64,000 nt of DNA from Polytrichum commune (taxonomy: Eukaryota; Streptophyta; Polytrichopsida; Polytrichales; Polytrichaceae), in contig OX485806.1 of assembly GCA_950295325.1 (NCBI GenBank), positions 25,296,001 through 25,360,000 of the forward strand, given 5' to 3'. Made by a program: the position numbers and the translations under genes. The notes under the pieces are model-generated. The model did not search any database, was not told the origin of the DNA, and saw nothing but the letters and a program-made list of their open reading frames with translations. Below, one piece after another: positions 34,721 to 47,232 of this stretch (the first letter of the stretch is position 1; the number at the start of each line of letters is the position of its first letter).

Positions 34721-35584
34721 CCACTAGGTTTTATTTTTTGAAGGTAGAGCATCAAGTTGCTTGTAGTCATTGGATAGTGTTTGTTAGATGATTAAGAGTG
34801 AATAAGGTTTGAATAAACTCATATGGTTTGTGGTAAAGTGGGAGTTGAGATATCCCATATGCATTGTTTAAATCAAGAAGGAAAAGTGCACTTAAAGGGC
34901 AAGGCAACAAGTGGAGATGGTCATGTCACTCCAAGCATTGTTCGTTTGCCTTTGTGTATGTGTATTTGATTGTGCAATATGATCTCTGGTTCTATTGTGC
35001 TTTAATATTAATTGTCATAAAAAAATCTCATTTGATGCATGCACGGTACAAAACAATACCATACGGAATTGATGTGTGCATGCATGGCATGACAATGGAT
35101 GTAACAAAACATGTGTGAAATATCAACACAACATGGAAGATACGTATGGTCATTAATGAATCATCTTACCAATTGGTAGTATTAGTTCACGGGGAGGTCA
35201 CTTAGTGCATTTTAAAAACAACGTGCGGCATAATATAGGGAGGATTAAAATCATTTGACATAAAAATTATAAAATAATTCCAAATAATGAAGGGTCCATT
35301 AAAAGTACATAAGCCCATTACAAGTAAAATAGATAGGTATAAAATATGGGCCATTCCTTTTTAGTAAAAATAATATAGGGGCTGAAAATAAGGATCTTAG
35401 GATGTATGTTTAGTAGAATCAATTTCGTACGCATGCCTCACGAGGGATGGATGAAAAATTACTCATCATTCACCCAAAAATGGATGAAATTGGAAGCCTA
35501 ACTCTATGCCCGACTTCTCTTGGTGGTTTTTCTCCCCTTCTCTTTGAAACTCTTCAACCCGATTGTAGGGCGCCCGGTTGTGCA

Positions 35585-35905
35585 CAACATTTGAGCCTCA
35601 CCGTTGTGTTTAGGGTTTAGGATTGCTTGTCGTCATCCTCTTCTCCAATCTTGTGTAGAGTTTTTTAGCCAAGTTGCGTGATCTGATGCGGAAACCTTGA
35701 AGAGCAGGTCTGAAACGATCCACAGAGATTAGTGATCATTGAGTGTCGTGGTTATTTTGATTGTTAGTCAATTTCTACTCCCGAGCTTTGCAGGAACTAA
35801 GCATAGCGCAGGCAGAGAGTACCAATATCGCGTTGCTTGTTGTCCTCCTATTCTCCAATCTTGTGTCGATATTTTCACTAGGCTGAATTTTATGATGCGA
35901 AAGCT
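35585..35905. promoter_or_regulatory. Telo-box-containing, locally duplicated promoter-like segment
   Basis: Contains TTTAGGGTTTAGG near 35609-35621 (telo-box-like, frequent in plant promoters). A block of about 75 bp at 35625-35698 (landmark CTCCAATCTTGTGT) is repeated at 35835-35905. Downstream, 36000-36090 is CT-rich, as are many plant 5' UTRs. I find no coding exon that would follow, so this may be the relic of a gene start or a non-coding transcript. Inference only. Confidence 0.3.
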
Positions 35906-36299
35906 CGCTTGCCTCGCCCTCCCACATTTGTAAAGGAGAGTAGTGATTACCTTCAATACTTGAGTTTGCGCTTTTTGGCCCTTCAATCACTGATGTCCCG
36001 GCCCTCCCTCTCATCAGTCCCTCTCCTTTCTCTTCCGCCTGCTTGGGGAGCACCCGTTGCAATTTCCTCTCTTTCTCTCTCTCCCCGTTAGATTGCATTA
36101 TATCTACGGTAACCACGAGCTACAATTCTACAAATGAGGTGTACACTCTTGATAGGAATGATTCAGAGCAACTGTCCAAGTTTGTGACATAACGAACTAC
36201 TTAAGATTCATGACCAAGCTTAAAGTGTTTCACACTATATGGTTTTGGTCTTCACTAGCATGTAAAGTGATTTTGAATAAAGGATTTTTATGGAGCGGG

Positions 36300-36424
36300 T
36301 GTTGTGTTTGTGAACACACACACAATCTTGTTGTGTTTGTAAACACACACACAATCTTGTTGTGTTTGTAAACACACACACAATCTTGTTGTGTTTGTAA
36401 ACACACACTCAATCATGTTGTGTT
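36300..36424. repeat. 29-bp minisatellite, about 4.3 copies
   Basis: GTTGTGTTTG recurs at 36301, 36330, 36359, 36388 and (partly) 36417, giving a fixed 29-bp period. Each unit contains a near-palindrome (GTGTTTGTAAACACAC) and ends in CAATCTTGTT. Confidence 0.9.
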
Positions 36425-37856
36425 CCATCCTAAGTCTTCTTTTTATATTTTCACTTTAAGTTTTTGTACTTGGTTTTTGCAATGGTACGTAATTTTTATA
36501 TTTTTTTGTTGCCATGCTTTTCCCATCACTTTTGCATTGCATACATTCTTAAATTCAGTTTTTTTAATTAAAAGGAATATAGACTACAAAAAATTTCAAT
36601 GACATGGCATTATAAGTAATGGTAGGGTACAAAAAAATAGGCCATTTTAGAATATTATGTAATTATAGGGAGCTTTTAATTCGTGCCTTGGAGGTAAATA
36701 GCCCCTAAACAAATACCCCTCCGCCGCACGTGGTACACAAAAATCCTACTGAGTGACCTCCCCGTGTATTAGTTAAAACCTGAAAATGTAATAAGATATG
36801 AATTATTCAAGTTTGAAACTATAAGCATATGTAAGAAATATGGGAGAGCAAACTAAGAATTCATTGAGCTTAACTCTTAAGCAATCAAATAAGGTTTATA
36901 CGTACGAACTCATAAAAATCGCATAAAAATAAATTTGATGAAAAGGAAAGGAGGGACATTTTTGCACGGAATTTGTGGTTAAAAAATGTAAAAAAATATA
37001 AAGAGGAGAAGACATGAAGGCTTGGCATGTAAAGTAAAATAAAAATACAAATAAAACCGAGGAAAAACAATCGATGAAAGGATGCATTATTGCATGAAAT
37101 TTGTGGATGAAAAAAAAATCAATTACACAAAACATGTAAACAAAAAGTAAATAGAGAAGAATAGATAAATCTAGAGCCCCCTTCGCCGGTCATGGGGTTT
37201 ATGTTAAATAGTAATATGAGGTGTATACATGTGTTATATAATGATCTACAAGTTGACTAAAAGTGTGTACAAATGACACTTGGCATTACTGAGCTGAAGA
37301 ATAACTTGCTTTTGCACACTAAAATGTTCACACATGACACTTGCCATTGGTATTATGTTCAATATTATATTCCTTTTGCGATTAAAACACAAAACTATCA
37401 TCTCAAGTATCCCTATGGGCTATGCTAAATACCATGATGTAACGAAAATTTCACTTGGAAAAAGTTATTTATGTTGACAAATAGTATCATATCGGCAATT
37501 AGCGGAGGTCACACTATGAGACCTCTATGCACTCAATTTAGGTCCTTTGCAAATAGTGTACATGGCACTAAATACCATGGAAGGTGTAGTGCACTTTTCA
37601 AATCAATTGAATAGCTTAATGTTATTTAAAAAAAGATGGGTTCGACATGCACAACATGCGTGGACTTGGATGCAAATACATACTTAGAATTATTATGTTC
37701 ATGAATATCCCATGACATAAGATAATGTATCGAATAAAGTCTTAAGCCCATCAACATACAAATAAATAAACATCAAGAATTGACAATGGGAATAAAATTA
37801 GCAACATTGGAAACACAATTAGCAAAATGCTCACAATATTGGGCACGGCCCCATGA
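36425..37856. other. Gene-free stretch upstream of GPI8
   Basis: AT-rich, without recognisable gene or repeat. The last few hundred bases should include the distal GPI8 promoter; I see no convincing TATA box. Confidence 0.45.
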
Positions 37857-37881
37857 TTAGGGTTTGGCGAGTAGTGGCAGG

Positions 37882-37923
<42 letters not shown>
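37857..37923 (+). promoter_or_regulatory. GPI8 5' region: telo-box plus (GA)n tract
   Basis: TTAGGGTTT (telo-box type) at 37857-37865 is followed by an uninterrupted (GA)19 run at 37885-37923, about 70 bases before the GPI8 start codon. Telo-boxes and GAGA tracts (targets of plant BBR/BPC proteins) are common near plant transcription starts. The tract is probably 5' UTR or core promoter; the transcription start itself cannot be seen. Confidence 0.5.
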
Positions 37924-37927
<4 letters not shown>

Positions 37928-37951
37928 TGATTGGGATTTGCGAGTTGGAAA

Positions 37952-37978
37952 ATGTTGTTGCGACGCTGGAAATCGTGA
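37952..37978 (+). CDS. Possible upstream ORF of GPI8 (8 codons)
   Basis: ATG at 37952 opens an eight-codon frame (MLLRRWKS) ending in TGA at 37976-37978, 14 bases before the GPI8 ATG and in a different frame. If the transcript starts upstream of it, it could dampen GPI8 translation. No conservation evidence available. Confidence 0.3.
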   Translation: MLLRRWKS

Positions 37979-37992
37979 AAGGAAAGGAGAGG

Positions 37993-40900
37993 ATGGCGCT
38001 CGGCAGGGCAGTTTTATGGCTGCTGCTCGTGGGAGCGATGGTGTTGTCGTGGACAACAACACCGATCGATGCCACAAAGCACACCAACAATTGGGTGGTT
38101 CTCGTGTGCACGTCGCGGTACTGGTAAGCATTGCGAACCTCGGTTGCAATTTACTGAATGTCAGTCTACAAATTTTTCACAATGGAGGACTCTCAAAGTG
38201 GAATTTTTAAGGCGGATGCTTGACTTTCGAGATTTTGCACCTCTGGAAACTCGGAGTGTTGATAGGATTTCTTTGAGCTCTCCATATATATGGTGCTCAT
38301 GTAGAACTGGGCATCGATATTTAGCTATTTTGAATTGCCATGTGCAGGTTCAATTATCGCCATATGGCGAACACGCTCTCTCTGTATAGGCAAGTAATTC
38401 AATTCTGGTTGCTCTTATTATTCTCAAAGGACACATGGTTAGGGAGAATATTGAGGCAATGTCACATTTCTCTGAGAACATTCGCCGATGGCTTTGGCGA
38501 GTTGATGATGCGTTGTAATGTCACTCTGGTTCTAAGTTTTTGGATGTTGATCGGTTTCGGAAGACTTAAAGCTGCTGTAATTGCAAGTTGCTGACATGAA
38601 CATTGAAATCAAGGATGTGTATTATTGGCGTTTTGATGATTCCGAGAAATTAGTAAGGAAAGTCACTGTCGTGAATCGGTGATGCTGATTACAGACTGAC
38701 TGACGTGCATTTAGGACAGTGAAGCGGCTAGGTATCCCGGATGACCACATTATACTGATGCTTGCCGACGATGTTGCTTGCAACGCTCGGAATAGTTACC
38801 CAGCTCAAGTTTTCAACAATGAGAACCATCGACTCAACCTTTATGGTGATCACATTGAGGTAAGGGTTTCAACAGTGTAGGGTTCCTTAAGGCATACTGT
38901 GATATTGAATCCACAGGGTCTTTTTTGAAGGTTTTGGGTATTCAATGCTGTAGAGGTGCTGGTGGTGCAGGTAGATTACCGAGGGTACGAAGTCACAGTG
39001 GAAAATTTCCTGCGAGTTTTAACTGGACGGCATGATGCAGCTGTCCCAAGGTCTAAACGATTACTTAGTGACGAGGGCAGCAATATACTCCTCTACATGA
39101 CTGGTCATGGTGGAGATGAGTTTCTCAAGTTTCAGGATTCCGAGGAGATCCAGAGCCGGGATCTTGCAGATGCATTTGCCCAAATGCACGAGAAAAAGAG
39201 GTAGTGCTTCACCTCTGTAGTTTTGTGGTTCGTGGTGATTTGTATCAATGGCATGACAAATTTGACATAAATGTGGTGTCATCTCCATTGAAGTTTGACA
39301 GTGTAATTTCTGGTACTCATTGTAAGATTGACACTTTCTAGGGGTCAATCTCGTCCATCTATTTGTGACATCCTGTTGCTGTCCAAGATTTTGTTCACGT
39401 AGAACTCCTTGCATGCAAATAATTGGCTAATCATAGGCCTTTGCAGATACAAGGAACTATTAGTGATGGTAGATACATGCCAAGCAGCCACCCTCCATTC
39501 TCAGGTGCATATTTGCTTCCACTCTTGCCGTAAATCTACAGTTACAGTATCCTTTGCATACACAAGGCTGCCACAGCTATGTCTGCAATTCTTTTAGTAA
39601 ACAGTTGTAAAGAAGATCCTAGCATCCACACTGTAGTGTGGATCGTACGAAGTGGAGATTTTTTACTGATTTGGTGCTTTGGACACACTTTGCACACTTT
39701 TGAGTTCAAGCATGAGACCCTCTCAATGGCTGACAAACAGAGAGGGTTATGCTACTTTTCCAGTCACTAAATTCCAGAAATGGTGTATTTCTGGCATAGT
39801 GAAAGATTCTTGTCATGAATTCATTTTGCTTTGGGCAGATTTGTGGGTTACATGAGGCAAACTCAGTGACTGCATATTTACTTGCATAGCAGTATGGAGC
39901 AGTTTGTATTTCTTAGCTAGATTGCATCGTTGTTTCAGTGTGCATAAGCTTTACGTTATGTACAAAGTTGTCATGTTCAATATCTCCAGATTGTTTGTTG
40001 ACTGCAGTTATATACGCCCGATGTACTTGCTGTAGGGAGCAGTTTAAAAGGGGAGAATTCATATTCTCATCATCTTGATGCAGATGTATGTTCTGGCACT
40101 CACTTATGGCAAGCAATACTCTTGTGGTCTTTATATTTCAAATTTGATTATAAGGCAAAAATTACTATGTTTTTAATTGTGATAAAAAAATATTGTGAGA
40201 ATTGATGTTGAACTGCATTCGTAAACCTGGATTCTATAAGGTCATTTTTTTCATGCTTCAGGGCAAAGCTTCTGCCCTTAATTTGATGAGGCGACCCCCC
40301 ATTGAAAGTAGTAGTGCTTCGTTCTCAAAGTCAGAACCGATGCTTTCACTGCTAGTTCACAAGTGGATGTAACCCTCATAAAGGATACAAACTTCCAATT
40401 CTTGATGCTGGAAGGTTTTGACCAAGTTGCCATGGCAGGTGGGAGTTTCAGTTGTGGATCGATTCACGTATTACACACTGCAGTTCTTTGAGAATCTCGA
40501 CATTCATAGTAATGCCACTTTACAAAGGTTATATCAGCTTTTTGCAACTCCAAGATCAGTGCATTCTCGTATGTTAGATTGAGTATTTATGTTCATCTAA
40601 TCCCTGATAGAGATTGACGATTGCTGGAGCCATTCTGCTTCAGATTAGGTTGGCCCAGCCTGTGTTCACCTTGTATTGTGCAACCTAAGTGTTGGAAAGA
40701 GTAGACAGTGACTACAAAGTCTGATTGCTGTAGTCTACATCCTTGCACAACATTGGGGGATGGTGCAGGGAAATGGTAGTAGGGTGGCCCTGATGTGTGC
40801 TGGTTTGGTGCTACAGTTTGTTCCAATCTTATGAGCCAGCTCTTCTGATGTCACACATGGACTATCGAGCAGACTTGTTTTCTCGACCACTAGACAAGGT

Positions 40901-41588
40901 GATGGCATGTCTTGCAGTCTCACGGCATTAAGACCAATATTTCTACCGATTGCCGTTCACTCTAGAAACATAGATCATTACTCATCTACAAGCTGATTTC
41001 TGTGAATCTGATATACTGATGTGGTTTCTTGATATTTCACAGGTGCTAGTGACTGACTTTTTTGGGTCAGTGATGGGGATCAAACATACTGAGGCTGCGT
41101 ATCTGGGCTTTACTGGTCTTTCAGCAGATGCAGCAATCTCCACTGAACCTATGAGTTCATCAAACCTGAATGAAGACCTTAATGTGCCAATTGCTGATGC
41201 TACAATTTTGAAAGAGGTAGATGTCATCACCTCTTTTTTCTGGTAGCACCTGCATAAAATGCACTTCTGACTGCAAAAGGAAGTCCAAGAGCTGTGTGAT
41301 TTTCTAATCACAAAAGGGTGTGATTAGAAATTGGCATGGCATATTGGCTTCTAGATCGTCACATAATCCAATTGGTATTGTTAAGGGCCAATATCAAGCC
41401 TATGTTAATTGCATAGGACCTATGTGGCAGTTTCTCATGAGCTTGGTGCTAACAAGGAAACAATTTTGGACAAACAGGGCAGAGAGAGTTTTCAGATATC
41501 AGCCAACAACGATGCCCCAGTGTTGCTGGGCTTACTTGCGCTTGCCATGGCAGTCACAATATCTTCCATCAAATTCCCCGGCTCTTGA
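37993..41588 (+). CDS. GPI8: GPI-anchor transamidase catalytic subunit (GPI8/PIG-K), ten exons
   Basis: Cysteine protease (family C13) of the GPI transamidase complex. In the ER lumen it cleaves the C-terminal GPI signal of a proprotein and transfers the new end to a GPI lipid. Exons: 37993-38123, 38348-38389, 38715-38859, 38971-39200, 39447-39504, 40008-40085, 40439-40527, 40817-40898, 41043-41216, 41442-41588. All frames join, giving 391 residues, close to the roughly 390-400 usual for the family. Visible: hydrophobic signal peptide (about residues 5-20), THTNNW-like start of the mature enzyme ([20 protein letters not shown]), catalytic His152 in TGHGGDEF, catalytic Cys194 in VDTCQAAT, and a C-terminal membrane segment at about 369-386 ([15 protein letters not shown]). 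Intron 2 is GC-AG. The last acceptor (41441) is chosen to keep frame; a stronger-looking AG at 41430 would not. ATG 37993 has purine at -3 and G at +4. Confidence 0.93.
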
Positions 41589-43616
41589 GAACTTGCTGCT
41601 CCTCTAATTCTTGCTAGAGTTTTGTATGATATATGTTGTCTCGAGCATGATATGTGTGGAGTGTGGTTCTGCACATACCCCTTAGTTTCTTTTAAAAGAG
41701 ATTGTTTTTTACTTTTCTTTTTTCTTCACCCCCCTCAAAATCAAGTCCCTGTCCACATTGGTCCAAAATGGAACATGCAGTGAGGAATAGTGTGTAGATA
41801 ACATTATATGGTTCATCCATTTATAACTTTGTAAGGCCTTTTCCTTCCTTCCTTCCTTCCTTCCTTCCTTGTGCAGTACTTTTCAGGCCTAACCAAGCCT
41901 CATAGGTGATGATAGTATCATTTGAAACTGTCAATGCAGGCCAATGTGATGGACACGATCCCTTTCTCCTTTTGTTTGCTGGTCAATGCTTTGAATTGCA
42001 TTCTAGATTTCCTGTTCCATCTATAATGGCATATTTGTTCTACCTGAAAGTAAAACCTGCTGATGCATTTGTTCAGTGGACTTGCACTGTTGCTCCTAGG
42101 GTTTCGCTGTTGCAGTACAACCAAATTTTTTTAACAGGTTTTATGTGAAAATCCACAGATAGAATGCTAAATTGTCGATATGCTTGGCCAAGGTCAATCT
42201 TGTACTTACTGTAGATTGAGTAAGATGTGGTTTATTGATCATGGAACTCGTGTGACAAACGTTAATTTCTGTAAAGACAATCTGGACCTGATAACATGAC
42301 TTTGGTGGCAATTGCCTTCACCTCAAGAGGAGTGGGAAAGAATGCATGCAATAGAGTTCTCTGTAGAGTCTCTCAAAGCGGGACAACACCGTGGTTTGAT
42401 CCTTTAAAAGAAAAGTTTCTATGAGAGCTCGGTAGCTCGTCATGTATTGCATCCTTTATTGAAAGTTGGGTGGAACTTTTGGGAACTCCTCTTTCCACCT
42501 CTCAAACTTTGAGAGCATTTTTAGGTTCTAAAATAGGGTATACGAGAGTGGGACCCGTTCTTTGAAATCTTGGATCGGCCTATGTAAGGCTAGCTTAGGC
42601 CCCCATTCCCATAGGACGAGCTAGAAAGCCGGTTCTTAGTAACCCGACATCATACTTTGTGGATGCTAAATTTAAGAAAAACTTACTAGACTTTGTGTTA
42701 ACTCTCATGAACTCAAGGTTTGAGACAAAACCCATGCTTTACTGGACTAGTAACTCTAATGTGGAGTATATCTTTATGTGTGTTAAAAGTGGGAAGAAAA
42801 GAACTATACCCCTTTTAACATGTTAGGTTATCATTCATCCACATTCATTACTACTCCACATTATCATCCATGTTTGGCCCATCCTTGATGCAAATGGATG
42901 GGCGTACTGAAACTCTAGAAACCCTATCGTCCTAGAATCTTGTTGATAAGAGGGAAAATCTGCCCTTGGGTCGGTGGATTCCTATTTGGTCCAATATCTA
43001 CCGAGGAGCTACATGTGGGTGCTATATATTTGTAGATAAACAGTGCGCCAGGTAAACACAAGGGAATGAAGATGTCCACAAACTGACGAACCCTCAGTTG
43101 GCTCAATATCTAGATATTAGCGAACTTGTGTGTAGTGGAATACTTGGGCCCAGAGCGTCCCAATATCTTCTAGGATCTACCCCTCACGTAGATTTCACTC
43201 CAACCCAGGCTTTTGGGAGCATTTAGGGCCCCTTTATACACTACGTACAGAGATTGAGAGCTCAAAGGAAAGGAGGCTTCTCATTGGCAGAGGGAGCTTC
43301 TTGTTCACTCAAGTCCTCTTTTTACACTTGAGCTTTCAATTTTAGAGGGTTTGAGATTATTACTATGCTCAATTCTCGGTCAAAAGTTCAAGCTACCTCA
43401 TCAACGTCACTTTGGAACATCTAGAGTGGGTCTAGAGTTCGAGATCTCGTTTTTTGGGTCCCAAGTCAATGGGGTTTCAAGTGTTCTTTGGGCTTGTTGC
43501 GAAGTATCCTTTGTTTGGTTACATTCCTTCCTCAATATCTAAGCTTGGGCATGGCCACTTTACACTTGCTTAACGAAAGGTCAAAAATTTTGCAAGGGTT
43601 GCAAATATTGAAACCC
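41589..43616. other. GPI8 3' flank and gene-free stretch
   Basis: The GPI8 3' UTR presumably lies in the first few hundred bases; no clear AATAAA is visible. A (CCTT)7 tract lies at 41843-41870. ORFs of up to 80 codons lack motifs. Near 43225 a PIF-like end (TTAGGGCCCCTTTATACACT) has no partner that I can find. Confidence 0.45.
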
Positions 43617-43620
43617 TTAA

Positions 43621-44138
43621 TGCCCCCTTCCCACCTGACTTTACCAAATAACGAAAGTAGTTCCTATAAACCGGGCAAATCTCCCTCGGTTATAGCAGAG
43701 GCATCCGGCTATCCCAATGTACCTACAAGAACATGCTTCAGAGGTTGTCCAGTAGGTTTTAGTTAGGTAGTTTTCACACATGTCCATTTTTTTAACTACC
43801 GTGCAATGACATGTTGGATAGTTTTTGTTTTTATTTCTAAATGCCTTACGACTCATCTATCTTACCATGGTTAATGGAGCTCCTCGTGCCCTCGTGGCTT
43901 AAGACTAAAAGCAACCAATCACAGGGGGGGAGAGACAACACTTTTAAAGGTCCTACATTCTTGCCTCGTGTCTAGGTACCAATGGGAGGGTCAGCGCTTG
44001 AGGCTTAAAACCTCCACTTCCAAACCATGCCATGTCATTTGCCAATTAGGCTCTGGACTAGATAGTGTCGATGGTGGGAAGGTTGTGTTTTTTAAAACCA
44101 ACTTTTAGGCTTAGCTAAAGTCAAGTGGGAAGGGGGCA
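43621..44138. mobile_element. Family C element, 518 bp, without nested insert
   Basis: The left end TGCCCCCTTCCCACCTGACT and right end AGTCAAGTGGGAAGGGGGCA form the TIRs. TTA follows the right end (44139-44141); TTA also lies one base before the left end (43617-43619), so the duplication is nearly intact. It is the empty counterpart of the 9630-10567 copy and defines the borders of the nested family G element there. Confidence 0.75.
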
Positions 44139-44523
44139 TTAGAATGAATGTCAAAGATTGTAAGTTTGAGCTCTCTGCCACACTAAAAGGTGTAATTAGT
44201 GGGGACCACTACAGTCTACAATATTTCTCCACCTTTGATTATAAAATGGACATCATTCAATGATTATTCACAATATCATGTTACAAAGTTCCTATTTTGG
44301 GATACTTTCATTCTCAACTTTTGAATTGTGAGTTGATAATATATCCATTTAAAGCGGGAACTCTAGAATTTAAATGTTCGATTTGTGATATTCCACATAA
44401 ATGAGGTCTTGAAGAAGAGTGGAAACATGTCAAGGTTTTGATCTTCGATCCTTTATAGTTTTCATCAAAATTTAATAAAAAATTAGTCCATAGTATTATT
44501 CCATCCCTACCAAATTACACATA

Positions 44524-44970
44524 GGGTGAGTTTCTATGTAGGCTGCTCACTCACAATATTCTAAATAATAATGGGTTGGAGGTGTTTTCTTGTAGATAAG
44601 CACAAGCAACCAATCAAACACATTATGATGGCCTACTAGAATGTGGAGGGCCATGAACATGGGCCACTAGATTTCCATGTGCCCACTCTAACATTTTGTA
44701 ACATACAGTGTGAGTCACAACATGATTGAAGGAGAAGGTCCATCCTTGGTAACCTATAGGAGGAGGTTAGTAGGTGGGCTTGGATTTGAGATGTACAGTA
44801 AATAGATGTAGCATTGCGTAATTCCAAATAATAAGCGACATTAAATGTCATATTTAGTGTAGGTGGCACATATGAACCTTGTCCCACTATATTCCATCTA
44901 AATTTGAATGAGTTTGTCCTTATTCCCACTTGGATCTGGGTGGGCGAGTGACCTACATGGAAACTCACCC
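44524..44970. mobile_element. Family J TIR element, 447 bp
   Basis: Left GGGTGAGTTTCTATGTAGGC and right CTACATGGAAACTCACCC are inverted copies of about 29 bp. Flanking triplets are both ATA (44521-44523 and 44971-44973). A segment near 44812-44868 resembles a family D end (GTAATTCCAAATAATAAGCG...CATATTTAGTGTA) and is absent from the 55566 copy, so it is likely a nested piece. Confidence 0.65.
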
Positions 44971-45009
44971 ATATTGAATTAGTGTAGAGTTTTTGTGTGA
45001 AGAGGGGCC

Positions 45010-45012
<3 letters not shown>

Positions 45013-45064
<52 letters not shown>
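45013..45064. repeat. (CT)26 microsatellite
   Basis: About 52 bases of uninterrupted CT. The 149-codon minus-strand ORF crossing it (44636-45085) begins in this repeat and is not a gene. Confidence 0.95.
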
Positions 45065-45068
<4 letters not shown>

Positions 45069-46149
45069 AATGTGGGTACCCACATAATGTGCTAGCAAAT
45101 CAATGTGGCCCACTTTATTCAAGGTTGTTGGGTGAAATGTCACTAAGTTAATGTCAGTAAATAAAACAATTATCCTCCAAAACCCTCATTGCAGGGGCTT
45201 CCACTCTTAGTGTCTTACCACCACTCCTTGAACAACAATCTCCACGAGTCTCAAATTGAACAATATCTATGAAAATCTCAAGATGGCTTGTCATGTCTCA
45301 TGTTGGCATTGCTTGATGTGAACATGGTGTTGTCCCAAGTATGCCACTCCTGTATTATATGGCCCTTGTTATAATCATTTATAATGTATTTTGGTTTAAT
45401 CTCAAGTGATATAATTTGTTTTAATGTAGGAGATTATTCTAGCCCTTCTAACAAGGAATAAAAATGTCATTATATATAAAAGATGAATATTCCTTGAAGC
45501 ATATAATTGCATTAATAACCTAATTACATGAGTTAAAAAAATTATAGGTATCAATAGGCCAAAATAACCAATTTTTTTTGGGTTTTTTCATAAAATGTTA
45601 AGTTTTTATTATCATAAACATTGCCAATGATTTTTAATTTTAATTGGAGGCAACTACTCGTGTAGATCGTTTTTAATTAGATGCTCTACAAGGTTAAAAA
45701 ATTGATTGAATTATTTATATATATTATGGATTTTTTTGTTTTTTTTCTAATAAATATGCAACCCAACTTTTTCTACATCTCATTTTATTTAGTTTGGTCT
45801 TCACCGAACTTTTTGGTGCTTTTTATTTGTGTATAATTTGATATAATTTCTACAAAAGACATCCTCTAAGTTTTTTTAATGCAATGCCCCTTGCATATAA
45901 TATGGGAGTTGCGTACCCAAGGTGTTCTAGATGTATTTTATGGGCAGGGGTGTTCTTGCAAATTTAAGCCCACATTAAAGTTTGAAATATGATGTATCAT
46001 CTTGCAAAATTTGTTACTTTCTCTATTTTTTAGAACAATGCAATGTTCTATTATAGTGTGTACCACATTAAACCATACTAACTAAATTATTGACAAGATT
46101 TTGAAATTATGAAACCTATATTACTTAGATAGAGTAGACCACACTTGTT
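45065..46149. other. Gene-free, AT-rich stretch
   Basis: No gene or recognisable repeat. Confidence 0.45.
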
Positions 46150-46470
46150 TGCTTTCTTTTCTTATTAGGACACCTATCTTTGAGTGGTATGTAAATTGGT
46201 GTGACTCCTAGAACATATATCAAAATACATGTGTTTGAAGGAGATGGGATTGTGTGCTCAAAATATGATGATTGTTGTAGGCTTGATAGTCAACATAATC
46301 GGGGAGACTTCCATGACCATTTAATGAGCACAACAATCTTCGCATTGATAATATTCACACGAGCTCCAAAACTTATGAGGGAAGTGACTTTGGCCTTGGT
46401 GTAAAATTCCTAACAATTTCGTACTAATCTTGTATTTCATATCATAAGAGAAGTGGTATAGATCAAGACC
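46150..46470. repeat. Family I dispersed repeat, copy 2
   Basis: Partner of 20338-20640 in the same orientation, about 300 bp, moderately diverged. No ORF of note. Confidence 0.5.
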
Positions 46471-46848
46471 TATCTACCTTTAAGGTATGTGGGTGTTATT
46501 TGGTACCCTTTTCATGTGCTCCAACTTCTAGCAATTAGATTTACACAACCAATTTTGTGTTGCATGTTAGCAAATCTATAACAAAATGTATGGAGAAGCT
46601 GGATTGAGAATCGGACCTCCCTTGATTTAGTTATGCTTATATTCACTATAACCATGTTTGTCGACTTCTTAACTGGATATATATGTCCTCCCAATTATAT
46701 TCACTATTGAGTGTAGAGTAGTTATTAATATTTGAAGATGTGGTCCAATCTCTTTTGAACATGCGTCATCATGATGTGTGCTCTTTGGTACTCAGTAAAC
46801 CACATACAATGAAATATAGGGGTTTGATTAAGAAAACAAGCCACTTAA

Positions 46849-47232
46849 GGGCTAGTTTAGTCGAGCCCCAAGTTCCACTCATATTAGCAAGTCCCAACGC
46901 GGAGGCAAAGTCCCGACTTCTGAACCTTCAAGAAATCAACGAAGTAGGGTTAATATCCATTAAAACTGGATCTTGATGATTTTATGCAAAAATGCTCGCA
47001 GTACTTATGTTGAGAGTTGGGTCTAGGTTTTTGCTTGACCCAACTCTCAACACAAGTCCCAAGCCTCACCTCCAAGAAGTGTTTCCAGGTAGGCATTCAA
47101 GTCATACTTGGGCCTTAGGACCCCGTGTGAAGTGGTAAGTCCCAACTTCCGTGCTCTCAACGGTCGAGATTGCACGGATCGACCTCAAGTGACTTGGGCC
47201 TTAGGACTCGGGACTCCGGTGTGAACGGGCCC
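46849..47232. mobile_element. Family H MITE, 384 bp, TSD TAA
   Basis: Left GGGCTAGTTTAGTCGAGCCC and the reverse complement of the right end (GGGCCCGTTCACACCGGAGT) are related TIRs of about 28 bp, with TAA on both sides (46846-46848 and 47233-47235). The interior pairs GAGTTGGGTCTAGG with CCCAACTCTCAAC in a small hairpin near 47008-47055. It ends 512 bases before the DCP5 start codon and may lie within its promoter. Confidence 0.65.

Larger units (their letters stand above)
32451..35584. other. Gene-free stretch with simple repeats
   Basis: No gene. Contains the GT/GA and GATA microsatellites and the A-rich block listed separately. Confidence 0.45.

Noticed and set aside
37751-38149. 132-codon minus ORF opposite GPI8 exon 1
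   Set aside because: Antisense shadow containing the (GA)19 tract.
41320-41607. 95-codon ORF as an alternative GPI8 last exon
   Set aside because: A different frame in the same region gives the expected C-terminal membrane segment and joins exon 9 in phase.
44636-45085. 149-codon minus ORF
   Set aside because: Begins in the (CT)26 microsatellite and runs through a family J element; no domain.
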